A stretch of 64,000 nt of DNA, taken from Lactarius indigo. Taxonomy: Eukaryota > Basidiomycota > Agaricomycetes > Russulales > Russulaceae. Positions within the stretch are counted from its first letter, which is position 1, and each line of letters starts with the position of its first letter. The position numbers and the translations under genes are program-made. Shown here piece after piece: positions 34,080-46,409 of the stretch. Below the pieces are notes generated by a model, which was not told the DNA's origin, did not search any database, and saw only the letters and a list, made by a program, of their open reading frames with translations. The stretch spans positions 620,001-684,000 of the forward strand of contig JAFKAC010000007.1 in assembly GCA_025766275.1 (NCBI GenBank). Reading direction: 5' to 3'.

Positions 34080-35381
34080 TCAGCCCCATTGCTGCCTCCC
34101 CGGTCCTGACTTGAGTTGTTCAATACTGCTCGCACCCAACCGGCTCTTGCGAGGGGGCGCACTCGGGGCAGCCCTTGGGTAGTGCTGGATATAGGGATTG
34201 TTCACGTCCGAGCGCATACCTGAGACTCGTTGCGGAGCTGATGCCGTCGCAGAGGCAAAATCGATTCGTGCACGCTTGTTTGAAGAAGATTGTGTCGATT
34301 CTTGCTGCTCTGATCGAGCCTTTTGGTGCGCAGCTTTGAATTATGCAGCGATGGAGGCAAACGATGACACGTCATGGGCGTTCGTGCGGAAGGCATCAAG
34401 GTTTGTTCGAGAAAAGCACAGGGATCATACAGCAAAGCGATGAGACGTGGAGAACGTCCCACGAGCGAAGTTGACGGCAGCGTATTCAGGCCAAATCCAA
34501 GTGAGACCGGAAGATGCAGACGGACCGATTTTATCAGCGAACCACTCTTCCTGGACATCGTGTGGATCCCAAATGTCCCTTGGGAAGTTCGTTGTACGTT
34601 CGTCGACGTCGGCAAACTCGACGAGTTTCGCATAGAGGTGTGGATTGCGGAAAGAGCGATTGGACATGAGCGAGTCGTTGAAATGCTTTGGTTGTTCTGG
34701 ATCTTGCTTCAAGGCGTGGAATTGTGCTAGCTTCGCCTGCGGAGCACAGGTGTAAGGAACGCTGATAAAAATTGAGGTAATTCAAACTAATACTTCGATA
34801 GCAGGTTCGCAAGATTCTGCGGATGCTGGAGGGATTCCCCAGTCCGGTACACCGGGAATTGGGGGTGGTCTGAGGAGGTCGCGAATCTTCGATAATTCTG
34901 ACGGATCGCCGGACTTGTCATCAGAGGGGGTGGAAGAGGTCGACGCTTCGGCCTGTGTGGCCGCGGACGACGTCGGCTCTACATCCTCGACCGACCTTGA
35001 ACGGGGATGAGGCTTGGAGTGAACGGGACGACGGATGATAATTTGCGGTTTAGTAATGGGGGTGAGGCGTCGAGCTCAAGTTCATAAGGGTTGGTGTTGA
35101 GAAGAGAGGACGAAAATAGGTTTGACGTACCTTCTGTAGGTGCACCATTGCCTGACTTTAGTACGGATTCCTGACGCCAAGAGGGGGAACAGCGAGCCAA
35201 AGGGAAACGGCGACAGCAAGGCGAGAAATGATGACTCTCACATTGTCAGCTTTCGAAGCAGTGGGGGCCACGTTGGGGGTTTCGGAATCACTTTGTGAGT
35301 CGTCGCCGTCGTACGATACAAGACCTGCGTTTAAGATGAGACGAAGTGTGCCAGAATAAAATATGACAATTTACCGTGCAT
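34080..35381 (-). CDS. SAP30BP/HCNGP-like nuclear protein
   Basis: The ATG at 35381 gives the short first exon MHG, then [16 protein letters not shown], the usual start of this family. The conserved HCNGP core is [40 protein letters not shown] and [10 protein letters not shown]. The C-terminus contains [13 protein letters not shown] and ends QQWG at the TGA 34082-34080. Family members bind the SAP30 corepressor in animals and have been linked to splicing. In fungi the role is little known. The transposon copy begins only 18 bp upstream of this ATG, so the natural promoter has been pushed 3.3 kb away. Confidence 0.92.
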
Positions 35382-35399
35382 GGTCGTTGTCTTGGTCTA

Positions 35400-38300
35400 C
35401 TATTGTATCTGGACCTTTGCACGTGCACACACCTTTGCACATTTCAGAGATCCGAGTAGATCATGACTTTCCTGTTGGTCTTTCTTCCCAAAAAAAAAAC
35501 AGTAGGTACAGTAGGTTCTGTAGATACGAGATCATGGATAATATTGGAGATCTAGACAGATTTACAATGACCAAAAAATCACAATTCCAGGAGGGTGGTC
35601 TAGCGCAGGAGTTCACACCTCAGATCCCAACGATCTTGATACCTTTACACAAATTTTTTTTACTAGGACAGTAAAATACATGGAAAGCACCACAAATGAT
35701 AAATTCAGAGTCAATATAATGAGGCGATCGAGCTGCAGAAGTGAAACTTACAAATGGTCCCCAAGTGTGGCTGGAGCGTGACCAAGTTGAGGCTCCTCTT
35801 TTGGCAGTAGCCGGCATCACGGCACAGAAGCGCTTCCACACATGCCTCGTGGTCTCACCAAGAAGGCTGAAAAACGTGCCGAGAAAGTCAAATTAGCAGC
35901 CAAGAATGAAGGAAGGATTCAGGAGGCCCTACAGGCCCTTACCATTGGGCGCTTCAAGACCATTTCTAAGGCTGCAAGCCACTTCGAGGTGTCGCGTTTT
36001 ACACTCAGCCGTCGACTAAACAAACGCAATGGTCCTGCATTGGAATCTCAAGACCAGAAACGATTACTCACCGATGCACAAGAAACAATTCTAGTGGAGT
36101 GGATCAAACATTTGGGGACCCAAGGACAGCCCTTCTCAAAGCGGGTTCTTCGTTCAAGGGTCGCAGGCATTAGCAAGGTCCTTCTGGACAAGACAAGGGA
36201 AAAAGGGGAGATACAGCTACCATCGAGGACCTGGGTCTACGACTTTTTAGCCCGGCATGAGGATCTATCACTGAAGCGACCAACTGGGCTTGATAATGTG
36301 CGTGCACGCAATTTCAATCCTCATATAGTCAGCCACCATTTCCAACTTCTCGGCGATCTCTTGAAGGCATACGACGTACCTCTTGAAAATATGTATAACA
36401 TGGATGAAAAGGGGATTCAGCTTGGTGGTGGCAGGCGACTTGATGGGACAAGATATCTGTATTCCACAGATCAACCTATCTGTGTGAAGACACAAAACGC
36501 AAACCTGGAGCTTGTTACTATAATTGAATGTGTAGCTGCCAATGGTTCAAACATCAAGCCAGGTTTTGTGTTCAGCGGTAAAAATGTCCTGTACGAAGAA
36601 TACTTTGAAGAGGATGACATTCTGTGAGTTGATCACGACATAACGTTGTGAAGATATCAATAACTAACCGTGTCTGTAGGATTGCCCTGTCCGAAAAAGG
36701 ATGGATAACCAATTACATCTGCGCCCAGTGGTTCGAGAGATGCTTTATTCCCCAGGCAATGGCAAGGAATGTGACCGGAAAACCAATACTTCTCATTTAT
36801 GATGGGCACCGCTCACATGAGACCATCGAGTTGCGTGAGGCAGCACTAAAGTATGGGATTGAGCTGTACTGCCTCCCCCCCCACACGTCCCATCGCCTCC
36901 AACCCCTAGATGTTGGAGTCTTTGGACCTTTGCAGCGCGCATGGCAAAATCGTTGCATAATTGCCATGGACGAGACCGGTAATGGAATTACACGGCAACA
37001 GCTTGTTAAACATTACATGGTTGCCCGTGCCGAGTCGTTCAAGGAAAAAACAGTACTATCTGCCTGGAAAAAGAGCGGGATTTCACCTCTTGACCCAGAG
37101 AGGTTTACGGCCAAAGATTTTGGCCCAAGTGCCACAACATCGATCAAACCTCATTTTCCCGCATCATTTCCAACCCGACTCGATGACAGTAGCTCAGAAT
37201 CTTCATCAGACGAAGGTGGTTTTGAGGAAACTGACAGCCGTGGTGGTGACCGCCAGCGGTGCCCAAGGAACAGTGTCAGGACGGATGCCTCAGAATCAGA
37301 CATGGGAGTTGGCGAAGCGCCAGACCTCAATCGGGGAATCAGTAACGAGTTGCCAATTTCGGCCCAAGCAGTGACAAATGTTCCCCCCTCTGTCCCCGTG
37401 TCTCTCCCTCCCATATCCCTCCCACCTCGTCTCCCCCCTCTGCCTACCCAACTAAGTCCTGATGACCCAGCACCACGCCGTACTTTATCTGAAGAGGGAG
37501 GAGAGTCCCCCAATCAGCCTGGGGACCAAGAACAGTGTTGTGGCCGTACGGAGACATCTCCCCATCTTCCTACCCTTCATCATCACACATTACCTCGACA
37601 GACCCGCTCCATGACAGACTCTGTGGCACGATGTTCTGCTACACCCCAGCCAGACTACCACAAGTTATTCGAGGAACGACTTATAGCTACAGAGAAGCGG
37701 CTCACAGCTGTGGAGAGAGACAACATGGAGCTGAAGTGCGAGAATGACAAACTGAAGACGCACTGTTACTTCTCTGGTCAAGTTGTTTTGCGTCTCCAGA
37801 TGCAAGTCAACTCGAAAGAGGCGAAGAAAGGTCCGGCTCGTGCAAAGAAAACCAACAATGAGTCAAGAGTCCTTACATCAGAGGAAGGCCGCCAACATGT
37901 GCAACACCTACGGGAAGAGGCCAGATTGAAGGAGTTGCACCAGAAGGAGGATCTTGTTCGGAAGGCAGCTGAGGACCAGGCACGACGTGAGCGCAGGGCA
38001 GACTTCTCACGTGTTTTCACAGGACCATTGAACAAGACTAGACGAAAGGAGGAACTGGAAGATATTGCCATCGCTCTTCTGTTGTCGGACAGCGGTAAAA
38101 AGGATGATATTTACAGCAGGATTATGAAGGAGTTCGAGGAGAACCCCAAGTGGAAGTCAGACCCTCGTTTCGAGGGGTTATTCAATCCGCGCCCGCAAAA
38201 ACGAGCCCGCATTGGCGACATTCCTGTTGCCGGACCATCAACCACCATTCCCACCCCCATTCCCACTTTTACTTACCAGTTTCCTCCTCTGGATTCCCCG

Positions 38301-38726
38301 CTCCTTCAACCCGGCATTGGACCTGCAGCAACATCCAATATACCCCTTCAATACCCTTTTACTTTTACATACCCTTAATGTGCACCCGTAGACTTATAAA
38401 TATTCAATTTTTGAAACTGTTTCCAACTCCAACTCTGCACGAAAACCCGAATCGAACATGTGGACGCACAGTGGCTAATTTGCCACAAATGCCGAAGTGC
38501 CGTTACGTCCAAACGTGACCATCAGTGTGACAAATGCGTTACCAAGGTGTGCAAAGGTGCGGAAAAACTCGAACTTTTGAACAACCTGAGAAACAAAGAA
38601 AATAAAAATAGTATGCACTGCGTTACAGGTTGTTCTATGGCTATGTAAAATTTGAAGTGTCTACGATGTGTTGTTGAAGCTTCAGAAAAAGTTTATTGGT
38701 TTTGAGCAAAGGTCCAGATACGATAG
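35400..38726 (+). mobile_element. Complete pogo-like (Tc1/mariner superfamily) DNA transposon, copy 1
   Basis: A 3,327-bp element flanked by a TA target duplication (35398-35399 and 38727-38728). The terminal inverted repeats are about 21 bp, CTATYGTATCTGGACCTTTG plus C, differing at the fifth base (T on the left, C on the right). One spliced transposase gene lies inside. Just inside the left end the string ACCTTTGCAC is repeated, and it recurs inverted near 38545-38560; these may be transposase binding sites. It sits in the gap between two divergent genes. Coordinates mirror copy 2 exactly (sum 98,206), so the two copies are the same length. Confidence 0.93.
35842..38378 (+). CDS. Pogo-like DDE transposase (copy 1)
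   Basis: Exons 35842-36623 and 36680-38378 (56-nt intron with a TAACTAAC branch-point-like string) give 826 residues. N-terminus: an HTH of psq/CENP-B type (ISKAASHFEVSRFTLSRRLN) and a second helix-turn-helix region (KRVLRSRVAGISKVL, RTWVYDFLARHEDLS). DDE domain: first Asp in NMYNMDEKGIQLG, second in ILLIYDGHRSHETIELREAA, third in SHRLQPLDVGVFGPLQRAW. The C-terminal half has a Pro-rich linker, a coiled coil and an NLS-like PRPQKRARIG. The frame is identical to copy 2 and uninterrupted, so it may be active. Confidence 0.94.
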
Positions 38727-38817
38727 TATAGCTGAGGCTTAACCCGCGAACGGCCAGGTCGGGTCGAGTACATGCAATACACGTGACCAACTACCGACGT
38801 TGAACACGACCACCATC

Positions 38818-39865
38818 ATGTCCTCGATGCAAGCCTATTTGGCAGAAAGGTACATGTCTGGCCCCAAGGCCGATGCTATACTATCCCGTACGACTCACAA
38901 GAAGAAGAAAAAGCGCAATCCTGATCTCGGGTCCACTTCTGCGAGTGCAACAATTGTGGATGAAGACGCAGGCTGGAGTGGTGTGGCAATTTCTGTAGAG
39001 GCCAATGACGACGACGACACCGAGGCAATTGTCGCATCCGACCGTGCTTTCAAGAAACGTCGTGTGGAGCCTGGCGAGGGAGGTTCAGGTTGGGCAACGA
39101 TCCGAGAACCTACTCCCCCACCGGCAGCGGACGAGCAGCCCGTCGTGGTCTCCACGGAGGGGGACGATGTATTCCGCGGTGGTCTAATGACGAAGAAGCA
39201 GCTACGTACACAGCTCCCTTCGGCCCATGATCAACGACGAGAAGAAGAGGACCCTGCGGCCTTAGCTGCCGCACAGGAAACAGTGTACCGCGATGCCTCG
39301 GGTAGGAAGATAGACATGAAACTAGAGAGGGCCGAAGCGGCACGCAAGAAACGTGAACGTGAAGAACGCGAGGCGCAGAAGATGGAGTGGGGTAAAGGTC
39401 TCGTGCAGCGAGACGACGCCGAAAAACGAAAAGAGGAAGAAGAACGTATACGACAGCGCGGTTTCGCAAGGTATGTCGATGACGAAGAATTAAACCGCGC
39501 GCAGAAGGAGCAGGAGCGATGGAACGACCCCGCCGCGGCGTTTATGACGGTGCGCTCCCCTTGCAACCTCAGACACGACTCAGCTTTGTGCTGACACCTC
39601 TTGGCACCAACAGAAACAGAGAACAAAGGGCGTTAGGAAGCCCGAATACACGGGGCCGCCGCCACCCCCAAATCGGTTTGGAATCAAACCAGGGTATAGG
39701 TGGGATGGCGTGGGTGCGTTGATTGCATATTTTCCAGCCACCCCTCAGTGCTGAATCCATATCACAGATCGAGGGAACGGGTTCGAGAAAAAGTACTTTC
39801 AGAAGCAAAACGAACGCAGACGTACTGGAGCGCAGAGTCATGAGTGGAGTGTCGAGGACATGTAG
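38818..39865 (+). CDS. BUD13: Pre-mRNA splicing factor Bud13 (RES complex)
   Basis: Exons 38818-39549, 39614-39713 and 39768-39865 give 309 residues. The N-terminus [20 protein letters not shown] and the middle block [20 protein letters not shown] are typical. The C-terminal signature [38 protein letters not shown] is the conserved Bud13 tail bound by Snu17. It acts with Snu17 and Pml1 in the retention-and-splicing complex of the activated spliceosome. Its ATG is 89 bp downstream of transposon copy 1. The start was chosen as the first ATG of the conserved frame. Confidence 0.95.
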
Positions 39866-40784
39866 GTCCGTAGGCGACCGATGGCACCCGTCATGTGGTA
39901 CAGAGTTGAACCGTACGTCCTCTTAGAATTCAGGTCGAAGTGGTGCTGAGCGTGGGATGCAGTGATCATACCCGCATTTTAATATTAATCGGTCATTTCG
40001 AACAGAACCTGCCATTTCTCCTCACTTGGCGTGAGCCAAATTTCGCCCCATTTTAGTTCCAGTGTTTTTCCATATGGCCATGGCTTGAGCGCTACTCCAC
40101 GCATGCCCAGTCAGCATCAAATCAACAGACGCGTCACGCCGAGAGATACTCGGCTCACTGCAATGGAGATTGTAGCCATCGCCTTCGAGGACCAAGGGGA
40201 ACACGGCGCGGGGAAAGGGCAGGCGAACATGCTGCGCTGCTAGCCTGGTGACGAGTTCCTACGCATATAGTTAGTGTTGTACCAGGATTCCAGATATCAC
40301 ACCAACGGAGGTCGTCTCCTGCACTTGCGCATATAGAGCGATTACCTCCTTGTCTGTGCTGTTGATGCTGATCGACCGCGCACGCAATCATAAAGTGAAG
40401 GTACACACTGTGTGGTATGAATATAGACTGAGGTGAAGGGGCACTTTTGGAAATTGTCAGTAGGAAGGAAGAGGAGCGAACTAGCATTGAGCGTAAAAGG
40501 CGGCATTCTGGCCTCTGTCATTGCAAGACGATGGCAGTAGTGAAACGTCATGTAGGTATGATCGTCTCGACAGATTATATACATTCACGGCGCCGATTCT
40601 CCACCCTTCTGGGGGTGTGTCCTAACACCTATCACAAACAATTGTCGCAGAAAGAAATAATAGGGGAAGCAAGAAAAAAAAGCGATAAATCCTGCTGTAC
40701 AGAAATTGTAGCAGAGACATTGTTGTGCAAGGCAGTATACAGGCGCAACAGAAACATATTTAAACCGTGTTATAGCTCCCTGGT
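39866..40784. other. Convergent 3' region between BUD13 and TUP1
   Basis: About 920 bp between converging genes. No coding sequence recognised in it. Confidence 0.5.
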
Positions 40785-43291
40785 TCAAAGTATTAGTGGG
40801 TCGACAACGAATATACTATCACTACGACACGTACATATTCGGGCGGCCCAATCGCCACTTCCAGTAGCGAGTAGACTTGCAGAGGGGCTCAGGTCGATAG
40901 AAATGACTAATTTCCGCCAAGTCGGTCAACTAGTCCAAAATTAACGACGAAAAAAGCGGATACCTGAATTTTTGTGCCCCTGGAGCATAAACTGGACGAT
41001 CGCCGAGCGAGAGTCCCAGAACTGCACACCGCGATCCTTCGAACCAGATACCACCCATTGGCCATCGTGCGACACCGCCACACTGAGGACATAGTCCTTG
41101 ATAATACTCGACGTCATTGATTGAACACAAGAAACCGACGCAACCGTACCTTATGGCCGAGGAAGTTCATCGTGCACGCGGCCGACGCCTTGTCGCCTTC
41201 TTTCTTGACCACGGAACTGCTACCCGGTCGGTCAACTGGAAGAAGACCAGTACGCGGATCGCGCTTTGGTGCATTCGCCAGTAATTTGCCAACGTCCCAA
41301 TACTTGAGCGTCTTGTCCAGACTCCCACTAACAATCCCATCGCCATCAGGGGTGAACGCGACACTGTAAACACTATCCTTGTGTCCTCTGAGGCGTTCAA
41401 TGAGTTGGCCCGTCGCTACGTCCCATATGCGTACGGTGTTGTCAAGAGAACCCGCAGCAACAAGGCGCCCGTCGGGTGAAATCGCGACGCTCGTCACACC
41501 CGAATCAGCAGTCTCGGTGTCGCGGTCTGCGAGGAGTTTGTTGCTTCCGTCTTGCATATCCCAAATACGTGTCGTGCGATCGCCGGAACCAGATATGATC
41601 AGACGCCCATCACGCGAAAAGTCGAGTGAGTAAATCTCCTGGGTGTGCCCATCAAAAACGTTTCGGATGCGGCGTTTTGCGATATCCCAGATCTACAGTT
41701 TAGAGAATGAATTGAATAACACCGCGAAACTAATAGAGATGGTGTCGGAAAAAGACTCACGCGAATCTGCCGATCCTCGGCGCCAGTGGCAAGGTATTTT
41801 CCGTCTGGGCTGAAGCACACGCTCCGGATGTACAAATCGCCGTATTTGTTTGCTTTGTCATCCACAAGTACGCTATGGTGCAAGTTCGGTGGAAGTGAAT
41901 CGCGGTGAAGTCCATAGGAACGCACCATGTCTTTGCCCCTGTCTTTGCATCGAAAATTTGGGCGGCGCGATTGCAGCCGGTAGCGAGATACTTCCCATCA
42001 GCAGAAAACTTCACACAGCACACCACGCTGTCGCCACGCGACGCCGACGTCAGCGACCCTGAGAGGTATGGAGAGAACCGGCTCTTCATACCTCTCGTGA
42101 TGAAGTGTGTGCACAAGATTCACGTCAAGCGCACGTTTGATTTTGGGGTTAAAAATGGCGAACCAGTCACTACCTTCTTTTTTGAGCTCAGGAGGAACGC
42201 TAAGAGGGTCGAGTTCATCCAAGAAGCTGCTGTTCTCGCTTATCGGAGCGAGAGAACTCGTGTTGTCGGCAGCAGAGCTGGATGGTGGGGGTGGCTCATT
42301 AGTTGCCACAGACGATGGCGCTGTTCCAGGACCGGATACGCCACCAGCACCAGCGGTGAAAGGCGTCGTGGTAGAAGGTGGTGGTGGTAAGCCTGGACCA
42401 CTATGTAAAATGCTATTGGGAGCGTGAGACGGCCCCCCGGGAGGTCCTATGGATGGGCTGAAGTTTTCTAGGGGACCTTTGACTTCCACAGAACATCACT
42501 AGATTGTATTAAGAATGCGTACCAGGTCGATCTGTCTTGATTCTGTCCGTTTTGATCCTTTTGGACTCGCGTTGTTCGCGATCTCGTTCTCTCTCGCGCT
42601 CGCGCTCCTTGACCACCTCACGTTCGCGTTCTCTGTCACGGTCGCGCTCTCTTTCGATGAGGCCTCTGTCCCGCTCACGTTCACGTTCACGATCCCTGTC
42701 TCGGTCTCGGTCTCGGTCAAACGCTGGGTCACGCGGAGGCCTTCCCATGAAAGGATCTGAATATGGCAGGGCGGGTCCAGCAGTGGGGGTAGGAAGACCG
42801 GAAGCGCCGGGGCCAACATTGACGCCGAGATTGGGAGGCACGCCAGTTGCGCCTTGGCGGGCAGTCATAAGCTCTGCTCTCAGACGAGAAATTTCCTCTT
42901 CATACTGTTGGCGTATTTTTCCATGCTGAGCCTCGAGATCGTAGAGGCTTTGACGGATGATATTGAGTTCGTTGACCTGGCTAGCCACTAGCGACAAGCG
43001 GTTGTTGGAACGGGAGAAGTGTGAGGCGTGGATCAAAGAACGAACCTTTGGTGTCAAACTCATCCCGCTGGTTCCGAAGGTGAACTATATCCTGCGTGAG
43101 GACATCAAACTCTGATCTGATCATATCAAAACACTCGGAGAGACGAGTGTGAGACGGTTGTTGGGCAGGACCCTGGGTGGGTGGGACGGTGGGCTGCAGG
43201 CTCCTGTGCTAAATAACAAGAAAGGAGTGAGAAATGAAGGATATAAAAATGAGAAGGGAGGACGAACTGCATAAATGGCGGAGGAAGACAT
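40785..43291 (-). CDS. TUP1: Tup1 family transcriptional corepressor (WD40)
   Basis: The ATG at 43291 starts MSSSAIYA. Exon 2 begins [12 protein letters not shown] and leads into the N-terminal tetramerisation helix ([39 protein letters not shown]). A remarkable Arg/Asp/Glu-rich low-complexity stretch ([14 protein letters not shown] type) and a Pro/Ser-rich linker precede seven WD40 repeats: [116 protein letters not shown] and a last one in a separate exon, [18 protein letters not shown]. The stop is at 40787-40785. Works with Cyc8/Ssn6 to repress many genes. Intact by eye. Confidence 0.94.
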
Positions 43292-45115
43292 TGTGGGAGT
43301 GAGGTTGAGGAAGAAGAAGAGAGTGCGAGGGATAGCGCCGAGAGACGTTTGCGGCGGGCTTAAGCCCAGCCTTTGGATTCGAGCTTGACGATTATTCCCA
43401 CGCTCCTCAACCGCCGGCTTCTCCTTTTATGGTCGCCCGTACGTGTGCCCATTACCCACACCTTATTCACATGATCCCAACGAGGTTGTCAAGGGAGGCG
43501 AAGCACAGCTCAGTCACTTGTCTATTATCTTATCAAATGACACCATACAGAGTGCGACAAAATCGAGAACGTCCAACCCCGGAAAAATAATCACATTGAC
43601 GAGAAATGGACTAGAATCCACTCACGATGTGCATGGGCATGGTCAGAGCCACGACCAGGATTGTGGTCTTCAGGAGAAGGAAGTCATGTGAACAGAATTT
43701 CACTTGACGCGCAAACCCTGATGCTGGCAAGGCACATTTCCATTATGCACTTTATTGGTCCCGCCCGGGCCAGTAAATTTAGGCCACGTCTACAATAAGC
43801 GGTTCGTCTAGAAATTGAAATCACTGCAAAGAACAGGGCTCGATATAATGTATGATATACACACCGTGGATGGGCACCAGTAATCCTAAGGCCTTGGTAC
43901 ACCGCCAGTGTCTGTTTCCCCAGCCAAACGAAGACGGTGTATTAGTAAGTCTGAGTGCTACACGCCCAATCGGTTGCCAAGAGTCCTGAGACGGATGTGC
44001 CAGTGCCCGAGACGACGCAACCCAATACATCGTAATGCCACAGCTTAAGTACCGTTATCTAAACAGTATAAGAAAAATAGGCGATGGCGCCGACAAGCCT
44101 AGGTGGCGACGTATAGAAGGACTGGAGTACTGGGGCGTCAAGTAGCTGGCGTTCACGTGAGCTTGACCCGTCGATACAATTCTAGAGCCGGGCCATCCGG
44201 GTCGAGCTAACCAAGAACTAACCAGGTGCCAACGCATTAATACCTTCTATGTTTCCAACCTTAGCCCGCCTCTCAAAAGCCTCGCGGCTCCCACTCACAC
44301 CCAAACGCGGAAATAAAGATTATTACAAGGGTGATTCTGATCTCTAGAAAATCTCGTCCCATTGGCTGACGGAACATCAGGAACACGACAGGCATACCTT
44401 CCTGGGGGGCACCGTACTGGAGCACCAGGAAAACATGTGGTTCGAGGAAAAGCAAAGTATAGGCTTTGTGATGAGAAAGTGCGGTTCTTTGTAGCCCCAC
44501 CCATAGAGGATATAAAAAGTTCTCCGGTACGTCCCAAATGTGTTGATATTGGGTTGCATACAGAAACCGTCTTTGGCCAGCTTCGCCCATACGTCGACCT
44601 CGGGGTTCGGCTTACCACTGGGCAAAGGCGAGAAATTTTCGGGAAACTTCCAAGAGGAGGTATGACCGGTGAACACTACTTCGAGAAGGCATCACGGCGA
44701 GATTCAGTCGGACAAACCCTGGAGGGTTCGTAGCTACATGCTCGCTCCCGTTTTACCACTGCCCTCCTGCACTCGCTATCGTGTATTGACTAAAGGGTGT
44801 GATGAAGCTGCGAACAGAGCTTTCAGTGTTACTAGCGTTCCTCTTGGTTGAAGCTTTAAAGGGCTACGATATAATTTCCTGTTCTTTTGCGAGCCGATAA
44901 ATTCGAGGGTTTTATAACCTTTTGAACGTCTGAGGAGTACCATTCGCGTTCAGTAATAACGACCGGCTATCTTAGGTCATAACACCAGACAATCGACCCA
45001 TGGGCGGATGATGATAGCTGCTTCACGATCACATGATCGCTCGTGCACGCACGCACGCACCTTCCCGTGAATCCTGTCAACGCGTTGACATCTCTGCGCA
45101 CTATCGTCCGTTCTC
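43292..45115. other. Intergenic region between TUP1 and Sos7-like gene
   Basis: About 1.8 kb. Upstream of both divergent genes. On the minus strand 44273-44676 the three frames contain protein-like pieces (for example LFLEPHVFLVLQYGAPQEGM then FLMFRQPMG), possibly a degraded or very intron-rich gene. I could not assemble it or name it. Confidence 0.45.
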
Positions 45116-46319
45116 ATGGAAGACGAACTATCGAGTATAAATTCTGCGAAGCGGCTACAATCGACGTTTGATTCCGCTCATCTTCGCATTCGAGACGTTC
45201 AAGCTCGATTCAACTCTCGGTCTTTGGATCCCAGTGAAGATACATCGGGGTCTCGTGAATCTGGTGGTTTTCCCAAGACGCCAGACGCTTTGGCCGCTGA
45301 AGTTGCAGATTACATGGTATGCCGTGGTATGCTTCTTTCGGTCTATTCCTGTGCGGTACTATCATGCGCTGGCAGTCTTTCATGCGTCGGCTGAAGTTTC
45401 AATATCTGGAAAATAACGCCAAAGACAAGTACGTGAAGACTATAGTAAACGACGAAGCGCCTATGATTACCGCGGATACCAACGTTGATCTACAAGCCGC
45501 CAACTCGGTTAAGAAGGACAAGCTGAAGAGTGCAAAAACCCGACTGGCCGAGAGGCACAACGATATCAGGAACCTGGCACCACTCGTAGAGCATGGTGAG
45601 GTTCAGTTCCGATCTAAGTGGCATAACTTGACAGAGAGTGTAGATTACCTCAAGGCCAAAGGGTTGTCAACGGAAGCCGTTGCACTGACACAAAGCATTC
45701 TCGATGCCAGACTCGCGATCATGCGCCTGCGTGGGATTCACCCGTCCCCTCCCTTAACCATTCCTGTCGCAGAAGAGACCCTCTCCTCACAAGTCGCTGA
45801 TATGCAAATGCTGGAGGATGAGTTACAGGGTATCAATGAGAAAATAGCACGCGTAAAGGACAACATAAAGGAAGGCACCGTCAAAGTGGACCGTCTCTGG
45901 TCTGAGAAAGCAGAGGTAGAGAAGAGGGTGCCGGCACACAACGTTGAAGCAGATGACGGGCGTGCAGCCAAACTCTGTGACTGGTGCGTCCTACAGTCAT
46001 TCTCACGTGCACCCGACTGAACAGAGCCAGGTATTCGTCGTCCTTGGCACTGCACCGGTCACTGTTCAACTTCCAATCGCCTCGATCGATTTCTGAGAAC
46101 GAGCTGATGCTTTCCTACGAGATCGGTCCCAAGACCAAACGTCCACGTATTGTGGTGATCGTCCTACTTTTCCTGCCCAATACCAGACAGCTGGCGGATG
46201 TTCGTATCGAGGGGCTAGAAGGGGTAGACATGACCAATATTGTTGATTCGTTTGTTCAGGCGAACGATGTACCGGGGCTGATCTGGCATGTGTTATCTAG
46301 AGCAAGACAAATTAAATAG
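45116..46319 (+). CDS. sos7: Sos7-like kinetochore protein
   Basis: The ATG at 45116 starts MEDELSSINSAKRLQ. Exon 1 ends ADYM at a GTATGC donor. Exon 2 opens with the conserved block SFMRRLKFQYLENNAKDKYV, then a long coiled coil (KKDKLKSAKTRLAERHNDIR; MLEDELQGINEKIARVKDNI). Exon 3 (YSSSLALHRSLFNF...) contains SYEIGPKTKRPRIVVIV, ending ARQIK at 46319. Family members (Sos7 in fission yeast, Kre28 in budding yeast, Zwint-like in animals) partner with the KNL1/Spc7 kinetochore scaffold. The assignment rests on the N-terminal block and the coiled-coil layout. The sequence diverges quickly in this family. Confidence 0.72.
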
Positions 46320-46409
46320 GGTATATATCTTATGTAATACGCGCGATCATGTGGACGTCCGTGTCACGCGTCACAATTGCAACCAAGACCAGGGTTGACC
46401 GATACTACC

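Noticed and set aside
38150..38518. 122-codon frame overlapping the transposase 3' end, and the other same-region frames of both copies
   Set aside because: Shadows of the transposase gene in other frames, repeated only because the element is duplicated.
42509..42929. Arg/Ser-rich plus-strand frame opposite the TUP1 linker
   Set aside because: It is the complement of the DR/ER low-complexity repeat in TUP1, not a separate SR protein.
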